Part shown: one piece after another, positions 9,200 to 18,200 of the stretch
How positions within the stretch are numbered: the stretch's first letter is position 1
Layout of the letters: every line of letters starts with the position of its first letter
The notes under the pieces: generated by a model
Told to the model about the DNA's origin: nothing
The model's database searches: none
What the model saw: the letters and a program-made list of their open reading frames with translations, nothing else
Position numbers and translations under genes: made by a program
From: Pseudoalteromonas sp. UG3-2
GTDB taxonomy: Bacteria; Pseudomonadota; Gammaproteobacteria; Enterobacterales; Alteromonadaceae
Length of the DNA: 64,000 nucleotides
Assembly (NCBI RefSeq): GCF_037120705.1
Contig: NZ_JAWLJU010000002.1
Span: forward strand, 1-64,000
Direction of reading: 5' to 3'

Positions 9200-9361
9200 A
9201 TACCATTATGACTTAATACTTGAACAATTTGAGGGATTAAATCTGACGCTAGCTGCGTTAAAAATTTTTTATTTAGAATAACTAAATAGCAAAATTTTTG
9301 TCTTGCTATCGACAAGATTTTCTCGCCTCAAAGTAGGCCACTTAATTAAGCACAATGGTAT
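9200..9361 (-). repeat. MITE-like repeat, full-length copy A
   Basis: This 162-base element has ATACCA and TGGTAT ends. Read on the minus strand, it matches the copies at 27372 and 45254 along its length, including ATACCA..GCTTAATTAAG near the left end, GCAAAATTTTTG-like and TTTTTAACGCAG in the middle and CAAGTATTAA near the right end. It carries no gene, so it would need a transposase in trans. It lies between the DUF5916 terminator and the 3' end of fadE. Confidence 0.8.
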
Positions 9362-9400
9362 TATGCGCCAGTGACCGTTGGTCAGCTGGCTGCAAAACTG

Positions 9401-11854
9401 TTATGCCGCATCGGCTTTGCTTGACTCTTTGCTGCGAGCTTTGCCTGCGAGCAACTCTTCTGGGTCAAAGTCATCGACATTAATAACCGCTAAACGCTTA
9501 GCTTCAACCGCACTTAATTTCGCGGCTTCTTCATCACTAAGCACACCGGCTTCTAGCCCCATCGCAGCGACTTCATCAAGACGCATAAATGGCAGCTTTT
9601 TACCTGTACCACGGCAGACTTTTTCAAACAAAGGCTCCACCTCAAGAATGTCTTTCAGTGTTTGCTCTTGTTTACCAAGTAAGCAAAGCGGCTCATCTTT
9701 AAGATAGATATTGGCTGCTAAGCGCTCACGTGAGTCATTTGGTGTTTGTAGCATTTTGGCAATTTTATGCTCTAGCTTATCCGTAGGCTTACGTACTGGA
9801 CGACCAAATGGGAACAGCAACACTTTTAACAGGCCGCGCAATGCTGCAGATGGCATATTGTTAATTAAGTCAGCCAGTGCACGTTGACATAGATACAAGT
9901 GCTCCTGACATGACCACTGCACAAACGGTAAGTCTTCTTTACGGCGACCTTCATCGTTATAGCGCTTCAGCGTTGCAGAAACCAAATACAAGTAGCTTAG
10001 TAAGTCACCAAGACGAGCAGAGATACGCTCTTTACGTTTTAGTGAACCACCAAATACCGCCATGCAAATATCTGACATCAGTGCTAATGAAGCACTGTAG
10101 CGTGCTGCATTACGATAGAAGACAGCTGTTTCGTCGTTGAATGGCACTTTGGTAAAGCGTGCACCCGTCAGTGCTAGCCACTTAGTTCTGACTAAGTTTG
10201 AAATGGTAAAGCCAATATGACCCATCAGCGACTTATCGAAGCTATCCAATGCTTCTTGCTTGTCGGCAATGGAACACGCCTCTAGCTCAGCCAGTACAAA
10301 TGGGTGACAACGAATTGCACCTTGACCGTAAATAATCATATTACGGGTAAGGATGTTGGCACCTTCTACCGTGATGGCAATTGGTGCACCTTGGTAACCA
10401 CGACCAACGTAGTTGTTAGGACCTAAACAAATACCTTTACCGCCGTGAATATCCATCGCATGAATGGTGGAAGAGCGCATTTGTTCAGTAAGGTGGTATT
10501 TCAAAATGGCAGACACCACCGAAGGTTTTTCACCTAAGTCCACGGCACCGGTAGACATAGTCACTGCAGCGTCTGAGCTGTAGGCATAACCACCCAGCTT
10601 AGAAAGCGCTTCTTCAACCCCTTCCATTTTACCAATCGGTAATTTGAACTGACGGCGAATACGGCTGTAGGCACCACTGGCAATGGCCAAAGACTTAATG
10701 CCACCGGCAGAGTTCGACGGTAAGGTAATAACACGGCCCACAGACAAACACTCAACCAGCATACGCCAGCCTTGACCCGCCATTTTTTCACCACCAATGA
10801 TAAAGTCCAGTGGTACGAATACGTTTTCGCCTTGAGTTGGGCCATTTTGGAATGGCACGTTAAGCGGGAAGTGACGGCGGCCAATCTTAACCCCATCGGT
10901 GTCGGTAGGGATCAACGCACAGGTAATGCCGAGCTCTTCTTTATCACCTAAAAGGCCATCTGGATCGCGTAGCTTAAACGCCAAGCCAAGTACCGTAGCA
11001 ACTGGGGCTAGAGTAATGTAGCGCTTGTTCCACGTTAGGTTAATACCTAACACTTCTTCGCCTTGCCACTGACCTTTACACACCACACCAAAATCAGGAA
11101 TAGAGGACGCATCCGACCCAGCTTCTGGTGAAGTCAACGCAAAACAAGGAATTTCGTCACCATTCGCTAAGCGCGGCAGGTAATGATCTTTTTGTTCTTC
11201 AGTACCATAGTGCTGCAGTAATTCGCCTGGGCCTAACGAGTTTGGCACCCCAACGATAGAAGAAAGCAGGGTTGATTTACTGGTTAGCTTTTGCAGCACA
11301 CACGATTGCGCGTAAGCTGAGAATTCCAGACCACCGTATTGCTTTTTAATGATCATGGCAAAGAACTTATTGTCTTTTAAGTATTGCCATACTTCTTGAG
11401 GCAAGTCAGTAAGCTCATGGGTCGCTTCCCAATCATCTAACATCGCACAGACTTCTTCTACTGGGCCATCAAGAAACGCTTGCTCTTCGACACTTAAGCG
11501 TGGCTTAGGGAATTGATGAAGCTTATCCCAGTTTGGGTTACCACAGAATAAATCGGCTTCCCACCAAGTGGTACCGGCATCGATGGCTGATTTCTCTGTT
11601 TCTGACATGGTTGGCGTTACTTTTTTAAACGCTTTGAATGCCGGCGCAACAATGTATTGCTGACGTATGTTAGTTACAGAAAGAGGAATGGCGATGACCA
11701 AAAAGATCAGCCAAGAGATAATGCCAAAAGCACCGGCGAAGGTGCCTACCAGCATGGTTGCGGCTGCAATACCAAGAGCAGTATTCCAGCTAGCGCGATG
11801 GTAGCTGGCTGCGCTGAGCAGAGCTATCAAAGCGAGGATGAATATTAGTGTCAT
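9401..11854 (-). CDS. fadE: Acyl-CoA dehydrogenase FadE
   Basis: I chose the ATG at 11854 because AAGGAAG lies just upstream; an in-frame ATG ten codons earlier (11884) falls inside the operator. The 817-residue product is close to the usual FadE length. It has two N-terminal membrane segments (about residues 1-22 and 30-60), then an acyl-CoA dehydrogenase core ([62 protein letters not shown]) and a FadE-specific C-terminal domain. It catalyses the first oxidation of acyl-CoA in fatty-acid beta-oxidation. It is a single-gene unit. Confidence 0.95.
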   Translation of the reverse strand: MTLIFILALIALLSAASYHRASWNTALGIAAATMLVGTFAGAFGIISWLIFLVIAIPLSVTNIRQQYIVAPAFKAFKKVTPTMSETEKSAIDAGTTWWEADLFCGNPNWDKLHQFPKPRLSVEEQAFLDGPVEEVCAMLDDWEATHELTDLPQEVWQYLKDNKFFAMIIKKQYGGLEFSAYAQSCVLQKLTSKSTLLSSIVGVPNSLGPGELLQHYGTEEQKDHYLPRLANGDEIPCFALTSPEAGSDASSIPDFGVVCKGQWQGEEVLGINLTWNKRYITLAPVATVLGLAFKLRDPDGLLGDKEELGITCALIPTDTDGVKIGRRHFPLNVPFQNGPTQGENVFVPLDFIIGGEKMAGQGWRMLVECLSVGRVITLPSNSAGGIKSLAIASGAYSRIRRQFKLPIGKMEGVEEALSKLGGYAYSSDAAVTMSTGAVDLGEKPSVVSAILKYHLTEQMRSSTIHAMDIHGGKGICLGPNNYVGRGYQGAPIAITVEGANILTRNMIIYGQGAIRCHPFVLAELEACSIADKQEALDSFDKSLMGHIGFTISNLVRTKWLALTGARFTKVPFNDETAVFYRNAARYSASLALMSDICMAVFGGSLKRKERISARLGDLLSYLYLVSATLKRYNDEGRRKEDLPFVQWSCQEHLYLCQRALADLINNMPSAALRGLLKVLLFPFGRPVRKPTDKLEHKIAKMLQTPNDSRERLAANIYLKDEPLCLLGKQEQTLKDILEVEPLFEKVCRGTGKKLPFMRLDEVAAMGLEAGVLSDEEAAKLSAVEAKRLAVINVDDFDPEELLAGKARSKESSKADAA

Positions 11855-11870
11855 GTTTTTCTTCCTTATA

Positions 11871-11899
11871 AGAGGTCTGACCACCTGGTTAGACTAGCT
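11871..11899. promoter_or_regulatory. Two overlapping FadR-like operators upstream of fadE
   Basis: AGAGGTCTGACCACCTGG (11871-11888) and ACCTGGTTAGACTAGCT (11883-11899) both match the known FadR operator pattern CTGGTNNGACNNG. They lie directly upstream of the chosen fadE start. FadR represses beta-oxidation genes until long-chain acyl-CoA releases it, which suits fadE. No fadR gene is in the window, and the promoter itself was not located. Confidence 0.55.
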
Positions 11900-12401
11900 T
11901 GTTGACGCTGTTATTTCAAGCATCTTAATGCGTTTGAAGTAAATAATTTGCATTGTTTTATGACATAAAATTTACCTTTAAGCAGAGGTCAGAAATGTGC
12001 ACAACGGCTTACTTATAATAAGTCTGGCTTATTAAGTCGGATCATATTCGTTGCTACTGACTAAATAACCAACAGAAGTTACCTATTAGTGTAGCTGGCA
12101 ACTGGCTTTTTGAGTAACCAGGTCTTTAAGCAAAACGCGCAATAATCGACTCAGCGTCAAACTAAATTGCCACATTTTATGTGGCAAACCGCTTGCAAAT
12201 AATGGCGCTGTTTCTATGCTTGAAAGTGTGTTTGAAAGACATAATACCAATCTGCCTTCGTTACTTGCCCAGACAGGCCAAGTAACCAAGTGAGTTGGTA
12301 TAAGCGGTCTAGGCAAGGAGTGTCTGTATTACCGTATTCAGTTATGCTGGCTTACTGCCTAAGGCCACCGTTTAAGTTGCCTCAGTTTAAGGAGAAACAA
12401 G
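11900..12401. other. Intergenic region with a strong hairpin, no gene seen
   Basis: About 500 bases separate fadE from the small membrane gene. A perfect stem TTGCCACAT-TTT-ATGTGGCAA lies at 12167-12187, and a short ATACCAA/TTGGTAT element at 12244-12301. Open frames crossing these repeats have no recognisable product. Confidence 0.5.
12244..12301. repeat. Short element with MITE-like ends (ATACCAA/TTGGTAT)
   Basis: The 58-base element has terminal inverted repeats like the larger MITE family but a different interior, with an inner stem TTACTTG/CAAGTAA. It may be an internally replaced derivative or an unrelated hairpin sharing the ends. Confidence 0.5.
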
Positions 12402-12719
12402 ATGCAGCTAAGTATGATCTATGGTGTAATTTTTATTGCTTTTGTAGCCATGGTGGCGTGTTTTTATGCGTTGCCTGAGGCTGTGGTTATCAACCTCTTT
12501 TCCGGTCTAGTGGCGGCGGTATTGGGTTATCGTGCCTTTACCCGCACAGCGCTTCTTCTTTGTGCTATTAATGTCTTGGCGATGATGTTTTGTCCTTTGA
12601 TGGATGCCAGTGGGTGGCTCAGTCTTAAAGGCGCTGCGGTGTTTGTTGCTTGTGTGATGTTTTTTGGTATCGCCTTTGGCTGTGAAAAATCTGCCAGTAG
12701 CAAACGCTTTTATTATTAG
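12402..12719 (+). CDS. Small hypothetical membrane protein
   Basis: The 105-residue protein consists of about four hydrophobic segments (residues 5-25, 28-45, 47-68, 75-97) with a short basic C-terminus ending KRFYY. The ATG is preceded by TAAGGAGAAACAAG, a strong ribosome site, which supports a real gene. I do not recognise the family. It lies upstream of pdxB in the same direction with a 53-base gap, so they may be co-transcribed. Confidence 0.7.
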   Translation: MQLSMIYGVIFIAFVAMVACFYALPEAVVINLFSGLVAAVLGYRAFTRTALLLCAINVLAMMFCPLMDASGWLSLKGAAVFVACVMFFGIAFGCEKSASSKRFYY

Positions 12720-12772
12720 TCCTCTGCTTTGCCATGATAAACTTTATTTAGGTGAAGTGTTTAGGAACTAAT

Positions 12773-13888
12773 ATGCGTATTTTAGCAGATCAAAATATGC
12801 CTCTAGTGGAGGCATTTTTTGCCGACATGGGGGAAGTGGAGCGGTTTGATGGCCGTGCAATTAACGCTGCGGATGTGGCTGGAGCAGATGTCTTGCTTAC
12901 CCGCTCAGTCACTCAGGTGAACTCAACCCTGCTCAGCCAAGCCAAGCAGTTGAAGTTTGTGGGTACCGCCACCATTGGCATGGATCATTTTGATACTGAA
13001 TTTCTCCAGCAACAGGAGATTGCGTATAGTAACGCCCCAGGTTGCAATGCGATTGCCGTAGCAGAATACGTAATTAGTGGCCTGTTGGCGTACGCCCAAC
13101 AAACCAATACTTGCTTACGCGGTAAAACCATCGCCATTGTTGGGGTTGGCAATATTGGCTCTCGATTACGCGATAAAGTAAGCGCATTGGGGCTGAACGT
13201 TGTGCTGTGTGACCCTGTGCGTCATAAAAATGGTAGCTTGGATAACCATGTCGAGTTAGATGAGGCTTTGGCACAAGCGGATATTGTCTCTTTTCATGTG
13301 CCATTGGTGAAAAACGGCGATTGCAAAACCATTCATCTATTAAATGCCGAGCGTATTGCCGCGCTGAAGCCGGGCATGGTGATCATCAATGCCAGTCGCG
13401 GTGATGTGATTGACAATAACGCGCTATTACAGGCGATGGAGTCTGGGCAACAACTCGAGCTTATTCTCGATGTGTGGGAAAACGAACCACATATTTTAGA
13501 GCCGCTACTGCAATACACCCGCTTTGCCTCGGTGCATATTGCCGGCCACACTCTAGAAGGCAAGGCACGTGGCACCCAGATGCTCTATGAAGCGCTGTGT
13601 AATACCCTAGGACTGGCCGCGCACAAGTCGATCACGGACTTTTTACCTAAACCCAGTATTAGCCGCTGCCAGCTAGAACAAACCGCCAACGAGCAAGACA
13701 TCACAAATCTAGTGCACATGGTTTACGATATTCGCCGCGATGATGGCATTATGAAAGCCAATTTGGCTCAAGATGGCTTCGATAAGCTTCGTAAAACGTA
13801 TCCAGTGCGACGAGAATTTAGTACCATAACGATCAACAGTGACTCACCGATTAGCCAAGCATTGGCTGACTTAGGATTTTCTAAGTAA
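12773..13888 (+). CDS. pdxB: Erythronate-4-phosphate dehydrogenase PdxB
   Basis: The enzyme oxidises 4-phosphoerythronate in the DXP-dependent pyridoxal-phosphate pathway. The start was set at the ATG at 12773, giving the MRILAD N-terminus usual for PdxB, with AGGA upstream. The 371-residue product shows the D-2-hydroxyacid dehydrogenase NAD motif (GVGNIGSR, about residue 123), the catalytic Arg in NASRGDVID and catalytic His in IAGHTLEGKARGT, and the PdxB dimerisation domain at the C-terminus. The gene is followed 45 bases later by asd, the order seen in many gammaproteobacteria. Confidence 0.95.
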   Translation: MRILADQNMPLVEAFFADMGEVERFDGRAINAADVAGADVLLTRSVTQVNSTLLSQAKQLKFVGTATIGMDHFDTEFLQQQEIAYSNAPGCNAIAVAEYVISGLLAYAQQTNTCLRGKTIAIVGVGNIGSRLRDKVSALGLNVVLCDPVRHKNGSLDNHVELDEALAQADIVSFHVPLVKNGDCKTIHLLNAERIAALKPGMVIINASRGDVIDNNALLQAMESGQQLELILDVWENEPHILEPLLQYTRFASVHIAGHTLEGKARGTQMLYEALCNTLGLAAHKSITDFLPKPSISRCQLEQTANEQDITNLVHMVYDIRRDDGIMKANLAQDGFDKLRKTYPVRREFSTITINSDSPISQALADLGFSK

Positions 13889-13933
13889 CAAGGTTGGCAG
13901 AGTCAAGAAAGTAACCAAGAATGGGGAAACAGA

Positions 13934-14950
13934 ATGTCGCAAAAGTTTAATGTGGCGGTGCTCGGCGCAACGGGTTTAGTTGGCAAGCAAATTATTGAGT
14001 TATTAGCTGAACGAAAGTTCCCGGTCGATAACCTTTATCCATTAGCAAGTAGCCGCAGTGCCGGTGAAGAAATTGACTATATGGGTGAAAAAGTAACGGT
14101 ACTCGATGTGGCAGAGTTTGACTTTGCTAATGCCCACATTGGCCTGTTTTCTGCGGGCGGTTCGGTGTCTGAAAAGTACGCGCCAATTGCTGCTGAAGCT
14201 GGTTGTGTGGTGATTGATAACACTTCCCACTTTAGATACGACTTTGACGTGCCGTTAGTGGTGCCTGAAGTGAATGAGTCAAGCTTGGCTGATTTTAGAA
14301 ACCGTAACATTATTGCCAACCCAAACTGCTCTACGATTCAAATGATGGTGGCGCTTAAGCCGATTTATGATGCCTATGGCATTGACCGCATCAATGTTTC
14401 TACTTATCAAGCGGTATCGGGTGCCGGTAAAGAAGCGGTGGATGAGCTGGCTAAGCAAACCGCAAATTTAATGAACGCCAGACCGATGGAAAATGACATT
14501 TTTGCTAAGCAGATCGCCTTCAATGTGATCCCGCAAATCGATGCCTTTCAAGACAATGGCTATACCAAAGAAGAAATGAAAATGGTGTGGGAAACGCAAA
14601 AAATCTTAGGTGATTCGAGCGTGATGGTTAACCCAACCGCGGTTAGAGTGCCGGTGTTCTTTGGTCATGCGGAAGCCATTCACCTAGAAACACGGATGCC
14701 ATTTGATTTAGAGCACGTCAAGCAGCTGCTTGCAGATGCCCCTGGGGTTGAGCTGATTGCGGATGACACTGACTTTCCAACGCCGGTAACGGACGCCAGC
14801 GGTAACGATACCGTTTATGTGGGGCGCGTAAGACAAGATATCTCACACCCTATGGGACTGAATCTTTGGGTGGTGTCGGATAACACTAGAAAAGGCGCAG
14901 CAACCAATAGCGTGCAAATTGCAGAAGCATTAATTGCGCAATATTTATAA
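13934..14950 (+). CDS. asd: Aspartate-semialdehyde dehydrogenase
   Basis: This enzyme reduces aspartyl phosphate to aspartate semialdehyde on the route to lysine, diaminopimelate, threonine and methionine. The 338-residue protein has the NADP-binding motif GATGLVGKQ (residues 11-19), the active-site Cys in NPNCST (about residue 133) and the SGAGKEAV motif. Its length and motifs fit the Asd/Usg family; the intact cysteine supports a catalytic Asd and not the inactive Usg paralogue. The ribosome site is a modest GGGGAA. A terminator follows. Confidence 0.93.
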   Translation: MSQKFNVAVLGATGLVGKQIIELLAERKFPVDNLYPLASSRSAGEEIDYMGEKVTVLDVAEFDFANAHIGLFSAGGSVSEKYAPIAAEAGCVVIDNTSHFRYDFDVPLVVPEVNESSLADFRNRNIIANPNCSTIQMMVALKPIYDAYGIDRINVSTYQAVSGAGKEAVDELAKQTANLMNARPMENDIFAKQIAFNVIPQIDAFQDNGYTKEEMKMVWETQKILGDSSVMVNPTAVRVPVFFGHAEAIHLETRMPFDLEHVKQLLADAPGVELIADDTDFPTPVTDASGNDTVYVGRVRQDISHPMGLNLWVVSDNTRKGAATNSVQIAEALIAQYL

Positions 14951-14972
14951 CGTTCGCGACCATTAAAACCAC

Positions 14973-15009
14973 AAAACGGCAAATTTCTGCCAAGAACTTT
15001 GCCGTTTTG
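14973..15009 (+). terminator. Hairpin terminator after asd
   Basis: AAAACGGCAAA (14973-14983) and TTTGCCGTTTT (14998-15008) form an 11-base-pair stem ending in a short T run, 22 bases after the asd stop. Confidence 0.75.
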
Positions 15010-15208
15010 TCAATTACTTGACTCGACAATGACTTATCTCGTTTTACCCTCTCAGCATAAAGCATTATAACAATCTTAACTTTCAATACGTTGCAATGGA
15101 TATTCCGGCATATCTGGTTTATAGTTTGCATTTGGAATAGAGCTTGCTTCAGAGCCATAATAATAAATGTCGTTTAACGAGTGTTGAACATATGAGTAAA
15201 GGATCGGC

Positions 15209-18200
15209 ATGCGCGGTTTAGCCTTATTTAGTATCTTTGTCTTTGCATTGGTTGCCACACCACTTCACTCTGAAGAGGGGACGGTGTTAAAGGGCCCGAA
15301 AGGGGTTGATTATGGCGCGCAGGGTCGCTCTATCGGTCCAATAAAACCAACCGACACCTTATGGCGCATTGCCCAAAAAGTTCGCCCCGATGGCTCATCC
15401 GTTACTATTTACCAGGTGATGAAGGCGCTGTACGATAAAAACCCCACCGCCTTTTTAGACAAAAACCTAAACCACATGCGCGATGGCGCTTATCTACAAA
15501 TTCCGACGCTGGCAGAAATTCGTAGCGTTAACCCTGAGCTGGCTAAACAAAAATCCGATCAAGACGACAAGTTATGGGAGATGAAACGCAACGGCCAACT
15601 CCAAACCAGTGATATAAATGCCGCAGAAAAGCGTGTCACTCAGGCTCGTAAAGTGGATGTTGAGCAAGCCCGTGAAGATTTAACCAACCAGTTACGCTCG
15701 CTCAAAATGGAGCAAGACATGCGTTTGCTGGACTTGCAGAAACAGTTTAAGTCATCCGTACGCAATGTCGAAGAGATCCTATCCGAAAACACGAAACTGA
15801 AGCAGCAACTGGGGGATATTACCAACGAGTTGCAGTCTGTGCGTACGCAGCTTGGCCGAGACAGTGAAATACAACAACAACTGAAGTCTGTCATTGACCT
15901 ACAAAATGAAATGATTGCCCAGCAGCAGGCGGCTAAAGCCGAGGCAGAGCAAGAAGGCAGCTTATCCGCGTTTTTCACATCCCCGCTTGGAATTGCACTG
16001 CTGGCAACCTTACCCGCCTTGCTGGCCATCGCTGGCCTAGTGATGTTTTTACGGAGAAAAAACACCGCCAAAGCAGATAGCGATGATGACGACGACTTCT
16101 TACCGCAATCACCTGCAGCCCCTGCTGCCGCCGCTGCCACTGCAGGTGCAGCCGCTGCAACTGAGCCTGATCCGCTGGATATCAGCGATGGCAACGATGA
16201 AGATCCGCTTGGTGGCAGCGTCCAGCTGGATGACGACATCTTGCCTGAGGACGATGACATCACCTTTGATTCATTGGATGACGATTTTGAAGAAGGCAAT
16301 GACTCGCTGGATCAAGATGAGCTCGACAGCCTGCTCAACGAAGACATCTCGTTTGATGATGACAACGACGATGACGACTTTATGCAACAAAACTTCGACG
16401 ATGATTCAAGCGATGAAGTGGCATTGGATGTTGATAGCGAAGAAAAAGATGATGGCGATATACTCAGCGATGACGATCTCGATGATTTATTTAATGAATC
16501 GCAGGATGAAGAGATTGATGTTAGCGACGATGCCCTCGCTGCGTTAAGTGAAGAGTTAGCCGACGAGCAAGAAGGGGGGGATGATACTGCCTCCAATGAT
16601 GATATCGATGATATTCTCGAAGGTAACCTCGATGATGAGCCAGAATTTGACGGCAATTTCGATAGCGAAAATCTAGTTGATGCCGATGACATTGATTCTT
16701 TGCTAGATGAAGCTCAAGACGATACGCCTGAGCTGGAAGAACAAAGCGATGAGCTTGCAGGCGATGACATTGATGCGCTGCTCGATGAAGCCCAAGACGA
16801 TACGCCGGAGCAGGAAGAAGAAAGTGATGAGCTGGCAGGCGATGACATTGATGCGCTGCTCGATGAAGCCCAAGACGATACGCCGGAGCTGGAAGAAGAA
16901 AGTGATGAGCTGGCAGGCGACGATATTGATGCGCTGCTCGATGAAGCCCAAGACGACACGCCGGAGCTGGAAGACGAAAGTGATGAGCTGGCAGGCGACG
17001 ACATTGATGCGCTGCTCGATGAAGCCCAAGACGATACGCCGGAGCTGGAAGAAGAAAGTGATGAGCTGGCAGGCGACGACATTGATGCGCTGCTCGATGA
17101 AGCCCAAGACGATACGCCGGAGCTGGAAGACGAAAGCGATGAGCTGGCAGGCGACGACATTGATGCGCTGCTCGATGAAGCCCAAGACGACACGCCGGAG
17201 CTGGAAGAAGAAAGTGATGAGCTGGCAGGCGACGACATTGATGAGCTGCTCGATGAAGCCCAAGACGATACGCCGGAGCTGGAAGAACAAAGCGATGAGC
17301 TGGCAGGCGATGACATTGATGCGCTGCTAGATGAAGAAGCGGATCCTGAGTCTGAGACGCCAAAAGAGAGTGACGACCTAGCAGGGGATGACCTTGATGA
17401 CTTGCTAGAGGAAGAAACGGATGCTGAGTCTGAGTCACAAGAAGAGAGTGACGACCTAGCAGGGGATGACCTTGATGACTTGCTTGAAGAAGAAACGGAT
17501 GCTGAGTCTGAGACGCCAGAAAAAAGTGACGACCTAGCAGGGGATGACCTTGATGACTTGCTAGAGGAAGAAACCGATGCCGCGCCTGAGTCTGAGTCAC
17601 AAGAAGAGAGTGACGATCTAGCAGGGGATGACATTGACGATTTGCTAGAGGAAGAAACGGATGCCACGCCTGAGTCTGAGTCACAAGAAGAGAGTGACGA
17701 CCTAGCAGGGGATGACCTTGATGACTTGCTAGAGGAAGAAACGGATGCTGAGCCTGAGTCACCAGAAGAAAGTGACGACCTTGCAGGCGACGACATTGAT
17801 GATTTGCTTGAAGAAGAAACGGATGCTGAGCCTGAGTCTGAGTTACAAGAAGAGAGTGACGACCTAGCAGGGGATGACCTTGATGACTTGCTAGAGGAAG
17901 AAACCGATGCCGCGCCTGAGTCTGAGTCACAAGAAGAGAGTGACGATCTAGCAGGGGATGACATTGACGACTTGCTAGAGGAAGAAACGGATGCTGAGCC
18001 TGAGTCACCAGAAGAAAGTGACGACCTTGCAGGCGACGACATTGATGATTTGCTTGAAGAAGAAACGGATGCTGAGCCTGAGTCACCAGAAGAAAGTGAC
18101 GACCTAGCAGGCGACGACATTGATGATCTGCTTGAAGAAGAAACCGAAGCGGAACCTGAGCAAGACAGTGACGAGTCTGCTGAAAATGAGAGCCCTGCAG

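Noticed and set aside
12086..12316. 76-codon minus-strand frame between fadE and the small membrane gene
   Set aside because: It starts within the ATACCAA/TTGGTAT element and crosses the hairpin at 12167; no family resemblance.
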